Shown: positions 45,203-54,626, counted from the first letter of the stretch. The stretch: DNA of 64,000 nt from JANLYC01 sp963815445 (GCA_963815445.1 CAWFGV010000011.1:806001-870000), one strand, 5' to 3'. A program made the numbers and translations. The notes: a model not told the origin generated them from the sequence alone.

Positions 45203-46567
45203 ATGAGCGAGACACCCAAGATCAACCCACCGGTCAAGCGCCGGCCCGGTGAGTCGGTCGTCGACCCCGACGTCTGGCGGGCTCACCAGGACGCGATGGG
45301 GTTGCGCCTGGACCGGATCGCCGAGCTCGAACGGCAGATCGGCGCCCTGCAGGCGGCACAGATCGAGGAGACCGCAGCGTTCGTCGCTGACCGGGTCAAC
45401 TTCGATCAGGCGCACGGTTTCCTCGCCGACCAGGTTCAGTACCGAGGCATGGTGGCTGAAGTCGCCCTGGCCAAGCGCGTCTCGGTCATCACCGCCGGCA
45501 CCTTCATGGACGATGCTTGGCGACTGGCCACCGCCCACCCCAAGACGATGACGGCCCTCAAGACCGGAGCCCTCGGCCTGTATGCCGCTCGGATGATCGC
45601 ACTCGAGAGCTGTGTGCTCGACGACCCCGCCGCCAAAGCGTTGGCAGACCAAGTGATCTCCGAGGACGCAGTCGACGTCCTACCCGGCAAGGTCCGCGGC
45701 CTGGCCGAGCGCCGGGTATCCGAGATCGATCCCGATGCCGCCGAGCGCCGCACGCAACGAGAGCGGGCCGACAAGCACGTGCAACTGCAGCCGGCCGGAT
45801 CCGGTATGGCGTGGCTCAACGCCTACCTCCCGGCCGAGCACGCGCAAGCCGCATGGACGAGCGTCCGCGACCACGCCAAGCGGCTGCGGGCGGCCGGAGA
45901 TCCTCGTAGCACGAGCCATCTCATCTGCGACACACTCGTCGAGCGCCTCACGGGCGCGAGCACGGACGCGCTCCCCTCCCAGATCAACGTCGTGATGACC
46001 GACGCCACCCTGCTCGGCCTCTCGGACGACCCGGCGCAGCTGGTGGGTGTCGGCCCTTTGGCCGCGTCCCTCGCACGCCAGCTGGCGACCAACGACAACG
46101 CCTGGCTTCGCCGGTTCCTCACCGACCCCGTCGACGGGTCGCTCACGCACGGCGACGTTAAGCGGCGCAAGGCCGACGGCAGTCTTCGAGCCCTGGTCGT
46201 CGCTCGCGATCAGCACTGTCGCGGCATCCAGTGCGCCAGCCCGATCTCCGACCTCGACCACGTGCTCGAACATGCCAAGGGCGGGTTGACCACGCTCGAC
46301 AACCTGCAAGGCGTCTCCAAGAACTGTCACACCAGCCGCGACGACCCCCGTATGCACGTCCGCAGCGACACCGAAACCGGGGTCATCACGTGGACCACAC
46401 CAACTGGGCGCGTCCACCGCACGCTTCCACCCCCAGCGATCGTCGGCGGCGACCGACGACAGCGTCTCCTCCGCGGTCTGCTCGTGCACCCGCCCGACTC
46501 CCGGTTCGAGGTACGGCTGATGCGGCATACGGTGTCACACCTGCGCACCCAGCACCGCAGATGCTGA
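45203..46567 (+). CDS. DUF222-HNH endonuclease-like protein
   Basis: A 454-residue protein of the DUF222/HNH group so common in actinobacteria. About 20-300 is the DUF222 helical region (with RGMVAEVALAKRVS and GLYAARMIALES). The HNH module near residues 330-390 has HCRGIQCASPISDLDHV, HAKGGLTTLDNLQG and NCHTSRDDP with metal and catalytic His/Asp residues. The copies are multicopy and often next to mobile or tRNA loci. ATG 45203 begins the conserved region. It is divergent from tRNA-Pro and convergent with der. Confidence 0.9.
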   Translation: MSETPKINPPVKRRPGESVVDPDVWRAHQDAMGLRLDRIAELERQIGALQAAQIEETAAFVADRVNFDQAHGFLADQVQYRGMVAEVALAKRVSVITAGTFMDDAWRLATAHPKTMTALKTGALGLYAARMIALESCVLDDPAAKALADQVISEDAVDVLPGKVRGLAERRVSEIDPDAAERRTQRERADKHVQLQPAGSGMAWLNAYLPAEHAQAAWTSVRDHAKRLRAAGDPRSTSHLICDTLVERLTGASTDALPSQINVVMTDATLLGLSDDPAQLVGVGPLAASLARQLATNDNAWLRRFLTDPVDGSLTHGDVKRRKADGSLRALVVARDQHCRGIQCASPISDLDHVLEHAKGGLTTLDNLQGVSKNCHTSRDDPRMHVRSDTETGVITWTTPTGRVHRTLPPPAIVGGDRRQRLLRGLLVHPPDSRFEVRLMRHTVSHLRTQHRRC

Positions 46568-46582
46568 AGACGCTGCACCACA

Positions 46583-46610
46583 CCAGTCAGGTCAAGCCAG
46601 TCAGGTCAAG
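46583..46610. repeat. 14-bp direct repeat, two units
   Basis: CCAGTCAGGTCAAG occurs twice in tandem (46583-46596 and 46597-46610) between the convergent HNH and der genes. No function is assigned. Confidence 0.85.
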
Positions 46611-46636
46611 TCACGTCGAGCAGCCCGACGAGCGCC

Positions 46637-48028
46637 TCAGCGACGTTTGCGCTTCTCGCGCGGCTTCACGGTGATATGAATCGGCGTGCCAACGAAGCCG
46701 AACTCCTCGCGCAACCGGCGCTCGATGAAGCGCGTGTACGCCGGGTCGAGCAGGCCGGTGGTGAACAGGATGAACCGCGGCGGCGACGTACTGGCTTGGG
46801 TCGCAAACAGGACGCGTGGCTGCTTGCCGGAGCGCACCGGGTGCGGATGCGCCGCGATCAGCCGACCCAAGAAGGCATTGAGGGTGCCCGTCGGAACCCG
46901 CGTCTCCCAGCCCTCGAGCGCCCGGTCCAGCGCGGGCACCAACCGGTCGACGTGCCAACCCGTCAAGGCCGTGACATTGATGCGCGGCGCCCACATCACC
47001 CGCACGAGCTCACGCTCGATCTCGCGGTCCAGGTAGTGCCGGCGTTCGTCGTCGACCTGGTCCCACTTGTTGAAGGCGATGACGACCGCACGCCCGGACT
47101 CCTCGACGTTGGCGATGATCCGCTGGTCCTGCTCCGTGAGCGGCTGGCTGCCGTCGATGACGACCACCGCGACCTCCGCCCGCTCCATCGCACCCGCGGT
47201 GCGCAGGCTGGCGTAGTACTCATGGCCACTCGCTTCGCGCACCCGCCGGCGGATCCCCGCGGTGTCGATGAACTGCCACACCCGGCCACCGAGCTCGATG
47301 ATCTCGTCGACCGGATCAACCGTGGTGCCGGCCACATCATCGACGACCACGCGCTTCTCGCCGGCCAGCTTGTTCAACAAGCTCGACTTGCCGACGTTGG
47401 GCTTCCCGACGATGGCGATTCGACGCGGGCCACGCGGAGCGTCGAAGTCCTCCGGCGGAGACTCCGGCAACGCATCGAGGACGGCATCGAGCAGGTCACC
47501 GCTCCCCCGCCCGTGCAGCGCCGAGACGGCATACGGCTCACCGAGCCCCAGGTTCCACAGACCCGCAGCGTCGGCCTCGGCCCGCTGGTCGTCGACCTTG
47601 TTGGCCGCGAGGATGACGGGCTTGCCCGACCGGCGCAGGATCTTGACCACCTGCTCATCGGAGTCGGTGATGCCCACTCCGGCGTCGACCACGAACATCA
47701 CCGCATCCGCCAGCGACACGGCGATCTCGGCCTGCAAAGTGATCTGCTCTGCCAGCCCGCGAGCATCCGGGTCCCACCCGCCGGTATCGACGACGGTGAA
47801 CCGGCGGCCGTTCCACAACGCGTCGTACGACACCCGGTCTCGGGTCACCCCGGGCACGTCCTCGACCACGGCCTCCCGGCGACCGATGATCCGGTTGACC
47901 AAGGTCGACTTGCCCACATTCGGCCGTCCCACCACCGCCAGCACAGGCACCGGACCGGACGACGTCTCATCGCCGGCCAGGTCACCGAGCGCGGGGCCAG
48001 CGGTCGACATGCTCTCGTCGGACGTCAT
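46637..48028 (-). CDS. der: Ribosome-assembly GTPase Der (EngA)
   Basis: A 463-residue protein with two successive GTPase domains, G1 motifs GRPNVGKST (about residue 35) and GKPNVGKSS (about 210), and NKxD motifs AANKVDDQ and AFNKWDQV, ending in a KH-like RNA-binding domain and a basic tail REKRKRR. Der is essential for 50S subunit maturation. It is the last gene of the minus-strand core block, 164 bases after cmk; that gap holds no supported gene. Confidence 0.97.
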   Translation of the reverse strand: MTSDESMSTAGPALGDLAGDETSSGPVPVLAVVGRPNVGKSTLVNRIIGRREAVVEDVPGVTRDRVSYDALWNGRRFTVVDTGGWDPDARGLAEQITLQAEIAVSLADAVMFVVDAGVGITDSDEQVVKILRRSGKPVILAANKVDDQRAEADAAGLWNLGLGEPYAVSALHGRGSGDLLDAVLDALPESPPEDFDAPRGPRRIAIVGKPNVGKSSLLNKLAGEKRVVVDDVAGTTVDPVDEIIELGGRVWQFIDTAGIRRRVREASGHEYYASLRTAGAMERAEVAVVVIDGSQPLTEQDQRIIANVEESGRAVVIAFNKWDQVDDERRHYLDREIERELVRVMWAPRINVTALTGWHVDRLVPALDRALEGWETRVPTGTLNAFLGRLIAAHPHPVRSGKQPRVLFATQASTSPPRFILFTTGLLDPAYTRFIERRLREEFGFVGTPIHITVKPREKRKRR

Positions 48029-48191
48029 CGGGCTGCACTACCTCGAGTTTCCTGGCCAGCGTTGTACGACACTGCCCGGTCATGGTCATCGCCGCCCCCA
48101 AGGAGCAGCAGGCACTGCTGATCGCAGTCAATCCAGCATCGTATCGACCTTGCGGCCAACTTCTCGCATCCGCAGGCGCCGATGTGGCCGG

Positions 48192-48884
48192 TCACACGCG
48201 ACTGGTCCGCGTCCTCGCGAGCTCGACGATGTGCGCGATGACCTGTTCGAGCGTCAGGTCGGTGGTGTCCAGCGGGACTGCGTCTGCCGCTGCGCTCAGC
48301 GGCGCCGTCACCCGCGAGGAGTCGTAGGCATCGCGCGCCACCAGCGCCGCCTTCACGATCGAGACATCTCGTGCCTCGTCGCTCGTCATCTCCGCAGCAC
48401 GGCGTTCTGCCCGTGCGACAGGATCGGCGCTCAGGTAGATCTTCAGAGCCGCGTCGGGCGCCACCACGGTCCCGATGTCCCGTCCCTCGACGACGATGCC
48501 ACCGGCCCCGATGATCCCCCGTTGCTGGGCCGCCAACAGCTCGCGGACGCGCGGTACGGCGCTGACCGGGCTCACCGCGACGTTGACCTCGCCTGTCCTG
48601 ATCTCACGGGAGACGTCGCGGCCGTCCAGCGTGATCGTGGGATGCGTCGGGTCGGTGCCGGACACGATTCGGGTGCTCTCGGCTTGCGCGGCGACGGCGT
48701 CGGCGTCATACACATCGACGCCGGCGAGCAACATCTGCCACGTCATCGCGCGGTACATCGCTCCGGTGTCGAGGTAGCGCAGCCCCAGCGCCCGGGCCAC
48801 ACCACGGCTGGCGCTCGATTTGCCCGATCCCGCTGTCCCGTCCATGGCGATGACCAACGTGTCGACCACCGTGCCCGCTACCAC
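48192..48884 (-). CDS. cmk: Cytidylate kinase
   Basis: A 230-residue NMP kinase: P-loop DGTAGSGKSSASRGVARALG, then YLDTGAMYRAMTW and VVEGRDIGTVVAPDA, the Cmk signature. It phosphorylates CMP and dCMP with ATP in the cytosol. GTG 48884 is accepted, though two nearby GTG codons inside the first eight residues are also possible. It lies 42 bases after tyrA, and precedes der as in many actinobacteria. Confidence 0.97.
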   Translation of the reverse strand: MVAGTVVDTLVIAMDGTAGSGKSSASRGVARALGLRYLDTGAMYRAMTWQMLLAGVDVYDADAVAAQAESTRIVSGTDPTHPTITLDGRDVSREIRTGEVNVAVSPVSAVPRVRELLAAQQRGIIGAGGIVVEGRDIGTVVAPDAALKIYLSADPVARAERRAAEMTSDEARDVSIVKAALVARDAYDSSRVTAPLSAAADAVPLDTTDLTLEQVIAHIVELARTRTSRV

Positions 48885-48926
48885 TCTCGTGCCGCCCTTC
48901 GTCGATCTGCCGGAGCGCCTCAGAGG

Positions 48927-50015
48927 CTACCGGTGCGCCGACCAACCACGCGCGGCCAGCGCCTCGAGCAACCCGTCCGCGGCGCTCGCAGACACATCGA
49001 GCTCGACCAAGCCGTACGCACGCGCCGGGTCGTGGTCGATCCGGATGTCCTCGATGTTGACCCCCGCCTCACCTGCGTCCCCGAACAGCCGGGCCAGCGC
49101 GCCCGGCTCATCGGGAATCGCCACGGTGATCTCGGCGAGCTCCATCAGGGGCCCGCCGTGCTTACCGGGAATCGCCTCGGTCCCGGCTACACCTGCCAAC
49201 AGCACCGCCTCGACACGGTTCTGGTCACCGGCCGCCAAGGACTCGAGCAGCTCGTCGATCCCGGCCCGGACCCCGAGCAGGAGATCCATCACGTGCGCCG
49301 CATTCGCCGTCACGATCTGCCGCCACAGCACCGGATCCCCGCCGGCGATCCGGGTGACGTCACGCACTCCCTGCCCGCTCAGCGCCAGGTGCTCGGCCGG
49401 CGCGGAACCGAGCTGACCTGCCGTCAGTGCGGCCACCAGGTGCGGCAAGTGCGAGATACGCGCCACTGCCAGGTCATGGTCATCTGCCGACATCTCGGTG
49501 ACGACGGCGCCGCACGCGCGGGCCAACCAGCGAACAGCGTCGATCGCCTCGGGGTTCGACGTCGTATGTGGGATCACTGCCCAGGCGCGCCCGTCGAACA
49601 AGTCCGCGGCCGACGCCAGTGGACCCGACCGCTCGCTCCCGGCCATCGGATGCCCACCGACATACCGCGCCGCGTCGACACCCATCGCGTGCAGCTCGAC
49701 CAACGGACGCACCTTGACGCTACCCACGTCGGTGACCACGGCGAGGGGGTACGCCGCCAGCGCACTCGCGATCTCCGAGCCCAGCTCATGGGGCGGGGTG
49801 GCGACGACCACCAGCGCCACGTCGTCCGGCGGGGGCTCGTCCGAACCTGCGCCCCGCGAGGCAGCCACGTGTGCCGCCGTGCGGTCCGCGTCCCGTAGAT
49901 AGGTCTTGACCCCGGCCCGGGACAGCGCCATGCCGACCGACGCACCGATCAATCCAGCGCCGACGACGAGGACCGGACCCGAAAGGCCCTCCCCGGCTGC
50001 TGCTGGCTGAGTCAT
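48927..50015 (-). CDS. tyrA: Prephenate dehydrogenase with C-terminal ACT domain
   Basis: A 362-residue protein. VLVVGAGLIGASVGMAL is the NAD motif. GGHPMAGSERSG and HLPHLVAALTAGQL are prephenate-dehydrogenase landmarks, with catalytic His in the former. The last 75 residues (ITVAIPDEPGALARLFGDAG) are an ACT domain, which usually gives tyrosine feedback control. It converts prephenate to 4-hydroxyphenylpyruvate in tyrosine synthesis. Confidence 0.95.
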   Translation of the reverse strand: MTQPAAAGEGLSGPVLVVGAGLIGASVGMALSRAGVKTYLRDADRTAAHVAASRGAGSDEPPPDDVALVVVATPPHELGSEIASALAAYPLAVVTDVGSVKVRPLVELHAMGVDAARYVGGHPMAGSERSGPLASAADLFDGRAWAVIPHTTSNPEAIDAVRWLARACGAVVTEMSADDHDLAVARISHLPHLVAALTAGQLGSAPAEHLALSGQGVRDVTRIAGGDPVLWRQIVTANAAHVMDLLLGVRAGIDELLESLAAGDQNRVEAVLLAGVAGTEAIPGKHGGPLMELAEITVAIPDEPGALARLFGDAGEAGVNIEDIRIDHDPARAYGLVELDVSASAADGLLEALAARGWSAHR

Positions 50016-50058
50016 GCGCCCAGCGTAGTGACGGCCGGCCAGGCTCCTTGGCCTGGTC

Positions 50059-50106
50059 TCACAAGCCCACTCACAAGCCCACTCACAGGCCCACTCACAA
50101 CCCCAC
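50059..50106. repeat. 12-bp tandem repeat, four units, over the rluB stop codon
   Basis: Four 12-bp units close to TCACAAGCCCAC (50059-50070, 50071-50082, 50083-50094, 50095-50106). On the minus strand the unit encodes the last residues of RluB and its stop (Val-Gly-Leu-stop, stop at 50095-50097). The three extra copies lie beyond the stop, in the rluB-tyrA gap. Confidence 0.92.
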
Positions 50107-50832
50107 GAGGTCGAGCAGGGTGCCCAGCTCGTCCGTGTCGAGCTCGCGCACCTGGCCCGAGTGCAGGTTTCCGAGCCGGATCGGGCCGATCGCGGTGCGC
50201 GAGAGACGGATCACCGGATGACCCACCTCGGCCATCAACCGACGGACGATGCGGTTGCGTCCCTCGTGGATCACCAGCTCGACGAGCGACTTGTCGCCCT
50301 GGCTGCTGCGGATCGTGAACGCGTCGACGATGACCGGACCGTCCTCCAAGGTGACGGTGTCGAGCAGCCGGCGGCGGACCGCGGGCTTCACCACGCCGTC
50401 GACCTGGGCGACGTACGTCTTGTTCAGCTCGAAGGACGGATGCGCGAGGCGGTGGGCGAACTCGCCGTCATTCGTCAACACGATGAGACCGTCGGTGTCC
50501 GTGTCAAGGCGTCCGACGTGGAAGAGCCGCTCGGACCGACCCGTCAGCAACGACCGCAGGTCGGGGCGGCCCTGCTCATCGGCCATCGAGCTGACCACGC
50601 CGCGCGGCTTGTTGGCCACCAGATAGACCTTGGACGCCGCAACCGGGAGCCGCTTGCCGTCGACTCTGATCACGACCGTCTCGGGGTCCACCTTCGCGCC
50701 CAGCTGGGTGATGATGCTGCCGTCGACCTCGACCCGTCCCTCGGCCATCAGGGTCTCGCACTTGCGTCGACTGGCGATCCCCGATGCCGCCAGCACCTTC
50801 TGCAGCCGGACCAGGGGGTTGGGCTCGGTCAC
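50095..50832 (-). CDS. rluB: Ribosomal pseudouridine synthase, RsuA/RluB family
   Basis: A 245-residue enzyme with an N-terminal S4 domain (RLQKVLAASGIASRRKCETL) and the catalytic GRLDTDTDGLIVLTNDG loop with its Asp nucleophile, then HEGRNRIVRRLMAEVGHPV. It isomerises a uridine in 23S (or 16S) rRNA. GTG 50832 overlaps the scpB stop by four bases. This scpA-scpB-rluB order is common in Gram-positives. Confidence 0.95.
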   Translation of the reverse strand: MTEPNPLVRLQKVLAASGIASRRKCETLMAEGRVEVDGSIITQLGAKVDPETVVIRVDGKRLPVAASKVYLVANKPRGVVSSMADEQGRPDLRSLLTGRSERLFHVGRLDTDTDGLIVLTNDGEFAHRLAHPSFELNKTYVAQVDGVVKPAVRRRLLDTVTLEDGPVIVDAFTIRSSQGDKSLVELVIHEGRNRIVRRLMAEVGHPVIRLSRTAIGPIRLGNLHSGQVRELDTDELGTLLDLVGL

Positions 50833-51602
50833 TCGCGCAGGGGGTCGGTCGCCGGCGCAGGAGCGTCGCGCGACACCTCGGCGGTGCCGCCTTGTGCACC
50901 GGGGTCAGTCGACGGAACCGGTTCCGCAACCCCGGACGCGAACTCCTCGAACTCGCCTTCCATGTCGCCCATCTCGGGCAGGAACGGCGCGATCTCCGGC
51001 AGCTCATCGAGGCTGGTGAGGCCCATCCGCTCGAGGAAGTAGCTGGTCGTGCGATACAGGTGAGCGCCGGTCTCGCTGTCGGTGCCCGCCTCGTCGACGA
51101 GTCCACGTGAGACGAGCGTGCGCACCACGCTGTCGACGTTGACACCGCGGATCGCCGAAACTCTCGCCCGGCTGACCGGCTCTCGGTAGGCGATGACAGC
51201 CAGCGTCTCGAGCGCCGCCTGGGTCAGCCGGGCCTGCTGACCGTCGACCACGAACTGCTCGACGACCGAGGCAAACTCTCCGCGCGAGTAGAACCGCCAG
51301 CCACCCCCGGTGTTGCGCAGGTCAAAACCGCGCCCCTGCTCGGTGTACTCCGCCGCCAGCGCCTGCAGCGCCTCCGCGACGTCGGCCGGTGGCGCGCCCA
51401 CTGCCTGTGCCAGCAAGAGATGGTCGAGCGGCTGATCGGCCACCATGAGCACCGCCTCGAGACTCGCTCGCATCGGGAGCTCGGACTCGGCGGCCTCGGC
51501 GTCCGTCAGGTTGCTCTCCGGGACAGCAGAACCGTCGCGCTGCACCGCCTGCGACACAGCTTGCTCGTCTGCCATGGGCTCAGTCGCCTGTGTTGTCGTC
51601 AT
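50829..51602 (-). CDS. scpB: Segregation and condensation protein B
   Basis: A 257-residue protein with two winged helices: SLEAVLMVADQPLDHLLLAQ then LTQAALETLAVIAYREPVSR and YRTTSYFLERMGLTSLDELP, the ScpB signature end. It joins ScpA and SMC in the condensin that compacts and separates chromosomes. ATG 51602 has AAGGAAA six bases upstream and overlaps scpA by 23 bases; the frame extends to 51716 without family similarity. Confidence 0.95.
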   Translation of the reverse strand: MTTTQATEPMADEQAVSQAVQRDGSAVPESNLTDAEAAESELPMRASLEAVLMVADQPLDHLLLAQAVGAPPADVAEALQALAAEYTEQGRGFDLRNTGGGWRFYSRGEFASVVEQFVVDGQQARLTQAALETLAVIAYREPVSRARVSAIRGVNVDSVVRTLVSRGLVDEAGTDSETGAHLYRTTSYFLERMGLTSLDELPEIAPFLPEMGDMEGEFEEFASGVAEPVPSTDPGAQGGTAEVSRDAPAPATDPLRE

Positions 51603-52581
51603 CAGGGTTTCCTTCGTACACGATCTCGCCAGGGTCCGCGGAGTCAGCCGGGTCGGTCGGTTCGGGCTCAGATTGCTCGGTTTCGGGATCGGCGGCCTCG
51701 TCGTACTCATCGGCAACCTCGATCTCGCCCTCGTCCGATCCGATCCACCGGATGCTCAGCTCGCCCAGCGGAGTGACCTGGTCGAACGACACCACGCCTT
51801 CCCGGAACAGCTCGAGCAACGCCAGGAAGCGGGCCACGGTCGTCAACGTGTCGGGTGAGTCGGCCACCAGCGCACGGAACGTCGACGTGCGCGTTCGCCG
51901 CAACCGCTGGACCAGGACCGTCGCCTGCTCTCGGACGCTGACCTGGGGTGCGTGCATGTGCGCGAAGCCCATCACCTGCGGCTGCTTTGGACGCAACGCC
52001 TCCTCTGCGAGGCGGGCGAACTCGTCGACACCGATCGTGATGAGCACGTCCGGGAGCACGGACGCGAACCGCTCATCGAGCCCGACCGAGCGCGGCACGA
52101 GCGTGGACTCCTCGGCCATGCGCTTCTGGATGACCGCAGCGACCTGCTTGAACGCCCGGTACTGCAGCAGTCGGGCGAAGAGCAGGTCACGCGCCTCGAG
52201 CAGCGCCAGGTCGTCCTCGTCCTCGATCTCGGCTGACGGCAGCAGCCGCACGATCTTCAGGTCGAGCAACGTCGCCGCCACGACCAGGAACTGGGTCGTC
52301 TGCTCCAGCTCCCACTGCGACCCCATCGCCTTGATGTGCGCGATGAACTCGTCGGTGACACGGGACAGCGACACCTCGGTGATGTCGAGCTTGTGCCGCG
52401 AGATGAGCTGCAGCAGCAGGTCGAACGGGCCCTCGAAGTTGTCGAGATGGACCGCGAACGCCGCGGTGACGTCGGGACCGGCGTCACCGCGGGCGTCAGC
52501 ACCGACCTCGCTGCTGGCGAGACCGGCCGCATCCAGCACCGGACCGTCCCTCATGGAGCGCTCGTTGACGGCGATCGTCAC
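51580..52581 (-). CDS. scpA: Segregation and condensation protein A
   Basis: A 333-residue kleisin. FAVHLDNFEGPFDLLLQLIS is the ScpA N-terminal signature, followed by KLDITEVSLSRVTDEF and a C-terminal winged helix (VTTVARFLALLELFREGVVS) ending in an acidic tail. It bridges the SMC heads with ScpB. Its ATG at 52581 overlaps the stop of the RHH gene by four bases. Confidence 0.96.
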   Translation of the reverse strand: MTIAVNERSMRDGPVLDAAGLASSEVGADARGDAGPDVTAAFAVHLDNFEGPFDLLLQLISRHKLDITEVSLSRVTDEFIAHIKAMGSQWELEQTTQFLVVAATLLDLKIVRLLPSAEIEDEDDLALLEARDLLFARLLQYRAFKQVAAVIQKRMAEESTLVPRSVGLDERFASVLPDVLITIGVDEFARLAEEALRPKQPQVMGFAHMHAPQVSVREQATVLVQRLRRTRTSTFRALVADSPDTLTTVARFLALLELFREGVVSFDQVTPLGELSIRWIGSDEGEIEVADEYDEAADPETEQSEPEPTDPADSADPGEIVYEGNPDDDNTGD

Positions 52582-52964
52582 GTCTCGTTCAGCCGTCGCA
52601 CGAGCGCGCTGTCGGCTCCGAGGGTCGCCGCGTCCTCCAGGGCGAGGTGGATCGCCTCTCGGACGAGGCGGCCGCGGTCGACCGCGAGCCCGTGGTCTCG
52701 GCGCAAGGCGAGCCGGGTGTGTTCGAGATCGATCAGCTCATCAGTCGAGACATAGACCGTGATCTTCTCGTCGTGTCGAACCCGCCCGGACGGTCCACCC
52801 GAAGCGGGACCGGTCCCGGTCGCAGCGGGCTTCCCCACACGCTGCGACCGGGCCGTCTGAGGGCCCGTAGGCGCCGGTGCTGCCGGCGACCGGGCAGATT
52901 CCGGTTGTGTCTCGGTGGGCCGGAAGAGCTCGTCGGCGCCCGGCAGGCTTACGCGTCGTGACAC
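52578..52964 (-). CDS. Ribbon-helix-helix-like protein downstream of ParA
   Basis: A 128-residue protein. The first 60 residues are disordered and Pro/Ala/Ser-rich. The last 60 look like a ribbon-helix-helix DNA-binding module: KITVYVSTDELIDLEHTRLA (strand and helix 1) and GRLVREAIHLALEDAATLG (helix 2). It starts at GTG 52964, inside the end of parA, and ends overlapping scpA. The position suggests that it is a DNA-binding partner of this ParA, different from the ParB of the origin locus (inference). Confidence 0.75.
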   Translation of the reverse strand: MSRRVSLPGADELFRPTETQPESARSPAAPAPTGPQTARSQRVGKPAATGTGPASGGPSGRVRHDEKITVYVSTDELIDLEHTRLALRRDHGLAVDRGRLVREAIHLALEDAATLGADSALVRRLNET

Positions 52965-54352
52965 CGGGTGAGCACCTCTCGTGCGAGCTGCCGGTAGGAG
53001 TCGGCGCCTCCGGAGAGGCTGGCGTACGCCGTCAGCGGCTCACCGGCAACCGTGGCCTCTGAGAACTTGACGGTCCGCCGGATGACGGTGTGGAAGACGG
53101 CGTCGCCCCAGCCGTCGACGAGGGTCTGGAGCACCTCGCGACTGTGCAGCGTACGGCCGTCGTACATCGTGCCCAGCAGGCCGACGATCTCGAGCTTGGG
53201 GTTGAGCCGCTCCTGGACCTTGTCGATCGTGCCCTTGAGCAAGGCGACGCCGCGCAGGGCGAAGTACTCGCACTCGAGCGGCACGAGGACACCGTCGGAG
53301 GCAGCCAGGGCGTTCACGGTGAGCAGCCCAAGGGACGGCTGGCAGTCGATCAGGATCACGTCGTAGGCGTCGAGGTACGGCTCGATCGCGCGCGACAACA
53401 CCTGTTCGCGGGCCACCTCGTTGATCAGCTGCATCTCGGCGCCGGCGAAGTCGATGTTGGACGGGATCAGGTCCATGCCTTCGACGCTCGTGTGCAGCAC
53501 GACCTCTTCGGGTGCGATCTCGTTGTCGAGCATCAGGTGGTAGATCGTCGTGTCGAGGTCGTTCGGGTTGACGCCCAGACCCACCGACAGCGACGCCTGC
53601 GGGTCGAAGTCGATCAGCAGCACCTTGCGGCCGTACTCCGCCAGGCTGGCGCCGAGGTTGATCGTCGTCGTGGTCTTGCCGACACCACCCTTTTGGTTGC
53701 ACATCGAGATGACCAGCGCCTGGCTGTGCTCGGTCACCGGTCCCGGGACAGGGAAGTCCGGCATCGGGCGTCCGGTCGGACCCATCGCGTCACCGGAGCG
53801 GGAGAACGGCTCGAGGTCCGCGCGATGCAACCCCTGCGCGGCGGCCGTGAGGCTCTCACTCGGCGCCCGGAGCTCGGGCGTGGCGACGGACGCTCGGTCC
53901 ACGCGGTGCGCGACCGCGGGTGCTGGCGGATCCGCAGCCGACGGGGGCGCCGACGGCGTCGGCACCAGCGGGGTCGAAGGCGCGGGCACTGGCGGGGCGA
54001 ACGGGCGAGGGATCGGCTCGGCCACGGGTTGAGAGAGCGGCGGCGCCGGTGGATGGGTCACCGGTGCGGCCACCGGCGGTGCCGGTGGATGGCTTACGGG
54101 GTGGGCGCTGGCCTCGGGCAGGTCGGGGGCGGGCTCCGGCGCGATCTCGAAGGCCGGGTCGGTGGCCGGGTCGGTGGCCGGCTCCGTGACCGGGTTCGCC
54201 GGCGGACTGACTGGCACGGTGGTGAACGCTCCCATTGACAGGCTCGTGGTGATGCTGGAGATGGTAGCTGGGCCGGAATCGCTCTCTGGTTCGGGCTGGA
54301 GCCGGTGGGCCAGAGGGTTCTTCGGCGGCGGTGTGAAGGTAGGCTCGCTCAC
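52949..54352 (-). CDS. parA: ParA/Soj-family ATPase with long proline-rich N-terminus
   Basis: A 467-residue Walker-type ATPase. The deviant P-loop CNQKGGVGKTTTTINLG begins near residue 218, followed by LLIDFDPQASLSVGLG and VILIDCQPSLGLLTVNAL. It is a chromosome-type ParA working on the nucleoid. Unusual is the first 210 residues: low-complexity Pro/Ala/Thr repeats (AFEIAPEPAPDLPE, PPAPPVAAPVTHPPAPPLSQ), where most Soj proteins have under 60. GTG 54352 was chosen because AGAGG lies seven bases upstream; the frame is open to 54667. It sits between xerD and the RHH gene. Confidence 0.92.
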   Translation of the reverse strand: MSEPTFTPPPKNPLAHRLQPEPESDSGPATISSITTSLSMGAFTTVPVSPPANPVTEPATDPATDPAFEIAPEPAPDLPEASAHPVSHPPAPPVAAPVTHPPAPPLSQPVAEPIPRPFAPPVPAPSTPLVPTPSAPPSAADPPAPAVAHRVDRASVATPELRAPSESLTAAAQGLHRADLEPFSRSGDAMGPTGRPMPDFPVPGPVTEHSQALVISMCNQKGGVGKTTTTINLGASLAEYGRKVLLIDFDPQASLSVGLGVNPNDLDTTIYHLMLDNEIAPEEVVLHTSVEGMDLIPSNIDFAGAEMQLINEVAREQVLSRAIEPYLDAYDVILIDCQPSLGLLTVNALAASDGVLVPLECEYFALRGVALLKGTIDKVQERLNPKLEIVGLLGTMYDGRTLHSREVLQTLVDGWGDAVFHTVIRRTVKFSEATVAGEPLTAYASLSGGADSYRQLAREVLTRCHDA

Positions 54353-54626
54353 GTCAGGCCTCTCCCATTCCTCTTCTTCGCGTCGGCGCAGCACCGGCCG
54401 GTGAGGCTCTGGGCGGTGGGGCTGCAACCACCCTCGAGACGACACCGGAACTGTGCATGCCGTGGGCACGGTGTCCACTCGTAGTCGATCACGCAGGTAC
54501 GGAACGGAGCCGCGCGACACGCTGTTCACAGGAGATTTGTCGACACTTGTTTCGGACCGATGCCAAGCCCGTACTGCGCCGGCGGCCATGGCGGTCGATC
54601 GATCCGGCTCACTCCGGAACCGTCGA

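Noticed and set aside
46676..48121. A 481-codon plus-strand frame opposite der
   Set aside because: It mirrors der over its whole length and shows no domain; der has all GTPase motifs.
53090..54238. A 382-codon plus-strand frame opposite parA
   Set aside because: It is antisense to the ParA ATPase domain and its proline-rich front and is Arg/Gly-rich without motifs.
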